From assembly GCA_022315425.1 (NCBI GenBank), contig JAIUPT010000021.1:434001-498000 (forward strand): a DNA stretch of 64,000 nt, written 5' to 3'. Shown in pieces: positions 57,492-64,000 of this stretch. The stretch's first letter is position 1, and every line of letters starts with the position of its first letter. The notes under the pieces were generated by a model. It did no database searches. It was not told where the DNA came from and saw only the letters and a program-made list of their open reading frames with translations. This DNA is from Pseudevernia furfuracea. Taxonomy: Eukaryota > Ascomycota > Lecanoromycetes > Lecanorales > Parmeliaceae. The translations under genes were made by a program, and so were the position numbers.

Positions 57492-57678
57492 GTCTAGGCC
57501 ATTCCATACATGTTCTAGCGTTCTTCCATACATGTCGACTGCATGTCGACTGCATGTCGTAGTTTGCTTCTACACCGATGTTTGTAGCATTTCTTTGTTA
57601 TCCATGAGGTCTTATACCTCATGGATCCCACCATAGATCTACATGCTTTCTATCCTTCATCCACTGTAGCCTATGACA
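57492..57678 (+). repeat. 3' LTR of Copia-1b, inner end deleted
   Basis: Lacks the first 12 bases of the LTR and is joined to the RNase H coding region at AAGTC/TAGGCC, so an internal deletion removed the rest of pol and the polypurine tract. It is almost free of the mutations that riddle the 5' LTR. Confidence 0.85.
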
Positions 57679-57683
57679 GGTAA

Positions 57684-58531
57684 TCAGCTGGGAAGATTCA
57701 GTCGTTCCTTTGACCCGTTCCAGGCTAGCTACTGGCTCAATAAGGAGAGTTTATTCGCGCATCAATCTCCTTTACCATCGCCCGCATCGACGCAGGAGTT
57801 CTGTATTTCGCAAGTACGCCAGGCGAGGAGCAGATCTTCTCTTAAGCCTGCTGCGACGGAAGGAAAAGGGAAAGCAGCGGCAGCTGAAACGCAGCCAGCT
57901 GCTACTAGGGAAGGTGCGAGTGACAAGAGGCAGACCGGTGACCAGTAACGGTCGACCTCAAGTGGCAGATCGCTGTTACCCCTCTCATCTTGTAGAAGTT
58001 GTGAGAAGGTACATTGTCTCCATCTAAGAGAGGATCTCTTGTGTCGGAGACAAAGACGTCGGCCCTCTCTGCGAGCCAGAGACAGGCAGCCTTTCATATG
58101 TATTTGTTGTAATTGACGAATGGAGTTGGCGTTCCGTTATTGGGATTGACTTGGAGTTGGAATGTGATGGTGTCCCTAGACCCAGTCAGGACTGTATGCG
58201 GTTGCCACTAGAATCTACATATATTGGTCCATTGGTCACCTCCATAGATTCCATGTTGCTCAGAGATAGATATCAGACAGCCAATCAGATAAGAAGAGCC
58301 TGCTTACTCAGTATCTAGTCACACATCTTTCCATCCACCCACTCGCCCACAACTGAACAGTCCAACATTCAGAAAGCATGCACATCGCATGAATTTCTGG
58401 ACCATCAAACCGTGTACTCAGTAATCCTGTCCCGTCATACCCAAGCTGTGATCCGAATTGTTATGACTTAACATGGTATATTGACTGGAGTCAAAGGGGC
58501 GGCATCTGAAGCCGCTCCTACGGCAAACACA
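57684..58531. other. right flank of the repeat block, nothing recognised
   Basis: Normal composition. A plus frame at 57673-57948 starts inside the LTR and has Ala/Ser/Lys-rich content without motifs, so it is not called. Confidence 0.4.
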
Positions 58532-58612
58532 ATGAACAGCCTTTTGTCCTCCAGCACGGGATTTCTTTTCATGGAGCTCCCCACAGAGATCCGTATCCTC
58601 ATCTACAAGTAA
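58532..58612 (+). pseudogene. 26-codon start of a 2EXR/F-box-type gene
   Basis: An ATG frame encoding 26 residues and containing GFLFMELPTEIRILIYK immediately before TAA. LPxEIRxxIY is the first signature of fungal 2EXR-like proteins, so this is the severed 5' end of such a gene. The stop lies 14 bp from the 3' end of the CHAT gene, so nothing more can follow unless it overlaps that gene. Confidence 0.5.
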
Positions 58613-58626
58613 TAGATATTTTAGTC

Positions 58627-61600
58627 CTAGCTCAAGCTTTTCTGCTGCTGACGAAAGGATTGAACTGGAAGTGCTTTCCAATCCCCTTGAAGCATGAAAG
58701 CCGCCCAATGATAGGGTGCTTTTCTTGTTCCATCTTTATTCATACTTATCTTCACCACCGCCTTCTGTAACGCTTTTGCAAGATCCAAGAACTCTCTCGC
58801 ATCGACGCCATTTTCGGATTCCTGCTGGCGACCTTCATCACTCAATTGTACCGAAATCTCCTCATAGAAGGCTTCCTGGAACTCATGCGCGTCTTCCATC
58901 CTGATCTCCCACAACGCAGTCAATATGGAGCCCGCACCCGCATACAAGAGCGCTGTCGAAAGCCCCAATTGGTCGTCGTTCGGTCGTATCTCCGACATAC
59001 CGCTCTTGCAACCGATCATGTTGACGTGTGCGCCGCTTCGCAAGCGGACGTCAAAGAGCTCGCGGGCAGTGACGCGCTCCGTTTCAATGTCCCGGATGGC
59101 CATGTAGTGTTCCAGGGGCCTGGATTCGTCGAAGCCTACGTGGCCGTAAAAATGTATTAGAGAGGATTGAGTGATGGCTTCCAGGAACGAAGACTTTGTC
59201 AAGTCCGGGCCGGAGAGGAGTCGAGCGCCGACCTTGTGAGCGAAAGCCATGCTTGGTGCCGATGGTAGGGCAGATTCAGCGTCGGAGAGTGCTTGGACTG
59301 CGAGCGGATCGGCAGGAGAGTCTGCGGTCATGGATAACGTAGAAAGGGCACAGATATAGAGAATGGTCAGGCTTTGTGTGTAGATGACCGGGTTCCGCTC
59401 AATGAGTGGCTTATCATCGATGGGAATTGCGTGTAAGGGGATGTTGAAGAGGATGCCTGTCGGACAAAGCAGGATCGTATCGCCAGACTCCGTAGCTTCA
59501 ACCACAGCGGTAAGGAGGGGCGAAAGTTTAGATAGATTCGCGCCCGCATCTTCCGTCGAGAGCGGCTCGTCCTCCCCAAAAAAGGCGTCATCTACCCATC
59601 TACGGAGTCCAGCGTGATTGAGGTCAGGTGTAACCCAAGTGCTACTGTGGAGGACTCCATTCTTATAAATCATACATAGTATCTCGTTTAGCACGGCTGT
59701 AGACGAACTTGGTAAGTAGACGTAGTCCACCATAACAACGTGGGATCCAAGGCTCTGACTCAAGGCCTGTATCTGCGCAGATGTAATTGCCACACCGTCT
59801 CGAAGATTCATCACTTGCTCCAAACTCGAGCAGCCTCTCATCTCTTTGCGGACTTCTTCGAGCTGGTTGCTCAATTCAATAGGGTCAGAGGGCTTAGAAT
59901 CGAGGTCCATTTGGAGTTCTGCCTCTTTTCGCAGCAGGCCCATCGCCGATTCATCGTTACCCAAGACCGCCAAGCTTCTCTGTGGTATGATGATCTCTGC
60001 CCCTAAAACTTCCGTCACACTTCTGGCCTTCCTTTTCTGGGCCCAATCAATGAGCTCGCGCGTCAAGGAATCGTTTGATCTTTGAGGAGCAGGAGTTGGT
60101 ACAGGGTCTCTGTGCTGGCCATGACCCATGATCCTCTGCCACCTGGCCTGGACTCTTGCTGGGCCGGATGCCTCAATACAGCAGGTCATGGCTGCGAGGT
60201 AATGATCACTGCCTCCAAAGGATGGAGAAGCATATACCCGAGCTAACAGATTGCTTGAGCCTCTTAGGATGGATCTCTCTCTTCGTATTCCGATATAGAT
60301 CTCATCATATTGCGCATACGCATCCAAAGCTGCATCCGGTGCCGTCGTCCCAAATATTTTGTATCTATTTTGCATAGCACTAGCACTGGTAGACAAAGCG
60401 ATCAGACGCTGAGTTTTAAAGTAGGCGGGGGCATCACAATAAGCCTGTTCCATCCAAGTCTGTACCTCATGTAGGTCGTGATCTTTGAGAACCCCATCCT
60501 GAACGGCTTTTACCGAATTTGCCAAGCCGTTCTTAAGGCTCATAAGATGCCATTCATCTGAAAGGGTACCGACTTGATTTGCTCCAACAGCTCCTTTGTC
60601 CACCCTTGTCCGAAGTTCGGCCATTCGAGATCTCTCTGTCATTCTCAGAAGATGCAACTTGAGCTGAAGATCATGATTGACAAGATCCCGAGGATTGATT
60701 TTGTCCATGTGATAGTCTCTTAATTTAGAATCTCTGGCTTGTTGCATGTCTAGCAAGATAGTATGTCGCATGCTTCGGTCAATCTCAACTGGACATTCCC
60801 AAAGCCATTTCTCATAGCTTCCATGATGCAGCCCCCAAACTTCGGCATCTACTGGATCATCAGCTCCGTACATCCTATCAGCAAGCTCCTTAGACCGGCC
60901 TGGCCCAAAATCTGCTGCCAAAATTTCCTTTGCACTTTGCTCATGCGAACTACTTGTTAGGTCAAGGAGCAATAGCTGTGCCACATCCCGAGCTGATAGG
61001 GAACCTTTCTCAAAGTCGAGCTTCATCCATTGATGAAGTATTAAAAAGAAGTCTAAAGGCCATTGGGAACAGTCTTTTCCCTTAGAGCACCAAGTTTGGA
61101 ATGCAATGTCGGTCGGGCACTTGGCCCAAGCTGTTGACATCTTTGCTTCAGAGTCCAGATAAGAATCCGTGTCCGCAAGCTTGAGAGCGGCATCAGATGC
61201 GGTCTGATACATGAAAAAACAAAGGAAAGGGACATCAAATTCTGTGAACCTTGACTCGAAAAGTCTAAGACGATGTAGGTACTCACTCGCGGTGGTTCTT
61301 GTGTTATCAGTCTTTCCAAACCTCGATAGGTTATGGCTGACAGATGGCGCATTCCCAAGAGTAGCATCGATTTCATCAAATCTTTTCAAATTTGCGGCAT
61401 TCAATGAGACCCAGGATGAGTCTCGATCGAGTCCATCGACCTCGTTGAGAATTAGATGAATGTCGAAGAGCACCGAGGTTTCTTGAAGGGTGTCCTCATT
61501 CTCTTTCATCGTTGAGGCAAGGCCAAGCCAAGCCGGAAGATTTTCCATGCTCCGCGGAACTCGACATGATATTTGTAGCTTTCGTAGCCAGAGCCTTGGC

Positions 61601-62653
61601 GCATCTGACTGCCGGATCCAAGATAGACTGTTCAATGTCGAGTCAATTTGGTCGAGCTGAACGGAGACTTCGTCCAGACGGTCGAGGTCGAGGAGATAGC
61701 GAGCGAGCATTAACCTAGCGTGAACGTATTCCAGCCAAGTCTGGTCATGATTGGTAGACAGCCTAGACTCAAGGAAATCGACAATCTCGAAAAGATAACG
61801 GAGGTCTGTAGCGTCATCCAAGAGTTTTCGCCTAGCCGGGAAAAGTGACAGGCATTCGTGTATGCCGTTTGCTTGCCTTAAGATTTCTTGCAATGTGTGA
61901 AGGGCTTGCCAAGAGGACCCGTTGATCGACTCCGAGCCAAGAGGGTCATTTTCCGGGTCCACCCAATTCGAATATGTCTTGCAATCATCCATGATATTGA
62001 TGTATTGCGTGGCGCAAACGACCTATAAGATTCTCATTAATGATCCTACAGTATGCGCTGACTCGTGTACAACACAGCTGGAATTACGAAGAGGACTTTT
62101 CCGGCAAAGTGACATAATATCTCAAGCTTGTTGGGACTGGAAAGTGTGATCGTTCTCTGCACAGTTTCCAAAGAAGATTTATCGAAGGGGATATCATTCA
62201 GCCCCGGTGTGGGCGACGATATTTCTTACGCACCTCGAGCAGAGACCACTCCTTGATGGATTTCCCCTGCCACATACTCTTCATCTTGCGTGCTTCCAGG
62301 AGCGCTGAATGTAGGCTTCCATGTACCCTCGCTCTTGCTGCTGCCACGAGAATGGTCAGGAGCTTGATCTCCGGCTCCGACGGTGTCTGCCGCCACTGGG
62401 CTTGCGACGCAAGACATTCCTCCAGTATATCAAGTCCTGTTTGATGTCGCAACAGTCGAGCCTCGAGCTTGGCTTTTTCTATAGCCAAGACTGGCGCTGT
62501 GTGAGAAGGAGGGAGCTTTTCATTCCAAAAGTGGCGGGCCTGTTTGTAGCGACCAAGCCTTCGCGCGAAGATTGCTTGCTCCAAGACCAATATTTCTCCC
62601 GGAGTCAAAGGTCCATACATGAATGGATATCCGCACCAAAATAGGGTATCCAT
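58627..62653 (-). CDS. CHAT-domain (caspase-like) protease with long helical N-terminal region
   Basis: The main exon 62022-58627 encodes 1,131 residues. It is joined through an intron 62233-62023 (211 nt, GTGCGT...TTATAG) to an upstream exon ending at 62234. With the ATG at 62653 the protein has about 1,271 residues; a start at 62815 or in another frame at 62885 through an extra intron is also possible. The C-terminal 400 or so residues form a CHAT domain: TILLCPTGILFNIPLHAIPI, SLTILYICALS, the catalytic His in LIHFYGHVGF (about 59150), the catalytic Cys in VNMIGCKSGMS (about 59010), LSTALLYAGAGSILTALWEI and PYHWAAFMLQGDW. The N-terminal 750 residues are helical and TPR-like (AIFARRLGRYKQARHFW, YVHARLMLARYLLDLDRLDE). 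CHAT proteases act in regulated proteolysis and cell-death pathways; the substrate here is unknown. Confidence 0.9.
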
Positions 62654-62754
62654 CGGAGATTGTGTAGTCTTCATGCCACGACAAGCGTTTCTCAAATTGC
62701 GAATTGTAGGAAAAGCAATGAAACTTTCGCAGCGACTTTGGCCCCCAATAAGTG

Positions 62755-62788
62755 GTCCCACTAGTCGCTTCGCTCCTACTAGTGGGAC
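62755..62788. repeat. perfect 11-bp inverted repeat hairpin
   Basis: Arms GTCCCACTAGT (62755-62765) and ACTAGTGGGAC (62778-62788) pair perfectly across a 12-nt loop CGCTTCGCTCCT. It lies in the 5' region of the CHAT gene, either in its leader or in an N-terminal intron. Confidence 0.8.
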
Positions 62789-62971
62789 ACCATGCTTCCT
62801 GCACGATCTCGTCACCGTGATAAGCTGCTAGAGTACCCAAATACGCACTAGCCTGATTCATCATTTTGACAGCTGCGCCCGCCATTCAGCGTCCTCCGAT
62901 ATCCAGTGATGCTTCTGAGACCAATTCAATCTTGAGGTACTCTATTGAAACATTCTCGCCTTTCACACGTG

Positions 62972-63851
62972 ATGGATAGACCCTCGCTCCCAGATCTTGA
63001 AGGTTACTTCGAACCTGTAGAAGCTCGAGGGGTCCATCTCAACGAGCCTCAGCCGGTGCAAGAAGCGATTGCACAGCAACAGTTACGGAAGACATACTGG
63101 AGATTATCATTCGAACGCGTTCAATTCGGAAGGTACAACGGAAAACCTGCATGCCTATTGGTCGTGGAAGCCAGGTTTGCGCCAGAGGATCGAAAGCGAC
63201 ACCGCTTTACCAAGGTCAGGATAGGCCTAGAATTTGAGGGCGAAGAGAAGAGTGACATCGAAGTCCAGCGATTTGCTCCAGAATTGGCGAGAGGAGTCAC
63301 AGTGCCCGAGATGCATACTTCGAATTGGGCAATCAGGTATGAGCATCTGGATCTGAGCGTATCCTGTCTCAGCACTCGCACTAAGCCTACTCGATGACAG
63401 ACCCAAGATCTCCCTGACTCTCACCCCCATACCGGTCAATATCGACATATTGGACGGTGAATATGGCCATAAAAAAACGTATCAGATCGACAGAACAGCC
63501 ACGATGGAGGGAGTGGTCAAATTCGGACAACGGGTACTGTGGAGTCTCAATGAAGCAAAGGAAGAGGGCATCCCATTGCGAATACCATCTTTAGTGGTCT
63601 TGGTGACGAAAGCGAACGAAACAGGCAAACCTTTCAGATTCAGAGTCAAGTTTAGCATCAATGCGTCGATTGGGCTATCGCTGAATCCGAAGCGCTCGTC
63701 CATCTTTGCAAACATCTTTGCAAAACCAGTGGAGCCCGTGCTCCTTGATGATACGATGCAGCTAATCCCCACTGGTAATGAAGTTGACCCAGACTTCACC
63801 TCCATGGACGTACAGCGCTTGACGAGGACAAATTTCAGTGATGATGTATAG
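62972..63851 (+). CDS. hypothetical beta-rich protein divergent from the CHAT gene
   Basis: Exon 1 is 62972-63336, the intron 63337-63385 (49 nt, GTATGA...CACTAAG, AAG acceptor) and exon 2 63386-63851, giving 276 residues. The acceptor is chosen because it restores the frame WAISLLDDRPKISLTLTP. Seen: TYWRLSFERVQFGRYNGKPA then CLLVVEARFAP (about 41-70); RFTKVRIGLEF; a central Gly/Tyr segment; VLWSLNEAKEEGIPLRIPSL; and FRFRVKFSINASIGLSL. Alternating hydrophobic strands suggest two beta-sandwich-like halves. WxLSFERVxFGxY, VxWSLNEN(N)xxxxGIP and a late beta strand recur in a widespread fungal family of unknown function that I recognise only by pattern. It shares a short divergent promoter region with the CHAT gene. 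Confidence 0.75.
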
Positions 63852-64000
63852 GATATTGATGTGATGTAGCTATGGATGCATGGATTCGAGTTCTGCTTCG
63901 CTAGTCTTGATGAGAGATTTCTCTCTTCGTATGTGGATTTGGTGTCAATTACTCAACCTTTCTCATAACTGCCGATCTTTTGCTTAGCGTGGCATGATAG
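63852..64000. other. 3' flank, nothing recognised
   Basis: The last 149 bases show only the 3' flank of the beta-rich protein gene. Confidence 0.4.

Larger units (their letters stand above)
43030..57678 (+). mobile_element. Copia-1b: old, mutated Ty1/Copia element split by a nested insertion
   Basis: Plus-strand relative of Copia-1a. The left part (43030-44478) holds the 5' LTR, primer site, leader and a mutated gag starting at the ATG 43351. It breaks off within the protease region after the equivalent of FYFDSAASLHYTY...YRED. The reading resumes at 54966 with the equivalent of PTLLDEPIEVE. It then continues through integrase, reverse transcriptase and the start of RNase H to about 57491, where it joins the 3' LTR after an internal deletion. 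Flanking pentamers are GATAA (43025-43029) and GGTAA (57679-57683), a target-site duplication with one G-to-A difference. The left two thirds are heavily mutated; from about 57250 onward it is nearly identical to Copia-1a. Confidence 0.85.

Noticed and set aside
62972..63851. Gasdermin-like identity for the gene divergent from CHAT
   Set aside because: Length fits, but no gasdermin motif or amphipathic pore hairpin is visible; kept as unknown function.
1..64000. CRISPR arrays, operons, riboswitches, tRNA and rRNA genes
   Set aside because: The genes are eukaryotic with introns; no regularly spaced repeats, cloverleaf-type sequences or rRNA segments were seen by eye. A covariance-model scan would be needed to exclude tRNAs fully.

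Overview
The window is nuclear DNA of a filamentous ascomycete (Pezizomycotina; Dothideomycetes-like is my guess). The genes carry short introns (about 47-76 nt) with GTRNGT-type donors. They encode ordinary fungal proteins: RPB5, Trm4/Ncl1, Bfr1, an MFS transporter and a PPR1-type Zn2Cys6 factor. A large AT-rich block shows repeat-induced C-to-T mutation. No rRNA, tRNA, CRISPR array or bacterial-style operon was seen.

Layout. 1-30.6 kb is gene-bearing DNA of normal composition: 5'-partial rpb5 (-), a Bcs1-type AAA ATPase (+), a broken F-box/LRR copy (-), a class II aldolase (-), Trm4/Ncl1 (+), a gene-poor 5-kb stretch, an MFS transporter (+), a Zn2Cys6 factor (+), a doubtful lectin-like membrane gene (-), Bfr1 (+), a CYSTM peptide (-), a single-pass Ser/Arg-rich membrane protein (-) and a MOSC protein with an unusual membrane insertion (-). 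31-38.3 kb is a graveyard: one intact F-box/LRR gene, its truncated neighbour, gene fragments, a zinc-ribbon peptide and a 5'-truncated gene at the edge of the repeat block.

38.4-57.3 kb is a heterochromatin-like repeat block, and its order of insertion can be read. An old Copia (Copia-1b, + strand, 43030-57678) was split by Copia-2 (- strand, 44479-54965). Copia-2 was in turn split by a young, nearly intact Copia-1a (- strand, 44581-49463). Target-site duplications support the two older insertions. A separate 1.6-kb non-autonomous LTR element (41309-42910, TSD ATCTT) lies just upstream. A mutated 258-codon gene (40319-41095) carries three in-frame TGA codons. Comparing mutated and unmutated Copia-1 copies shows C-to-T changes at CpA and CpC but none at CpG or CpT, which is not the classical RIP preference.

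57.7-64 kb returns to normal composition. A CHAT-domain protease of more than 1,200 residues is transcribed divergently from a 276-residue protein of unknown function. This pair is the best candidate for an undescribed functional module. That reading is inference from arrangement and from what CHAT proteases do elsewhere; the sequence itself does not show it.
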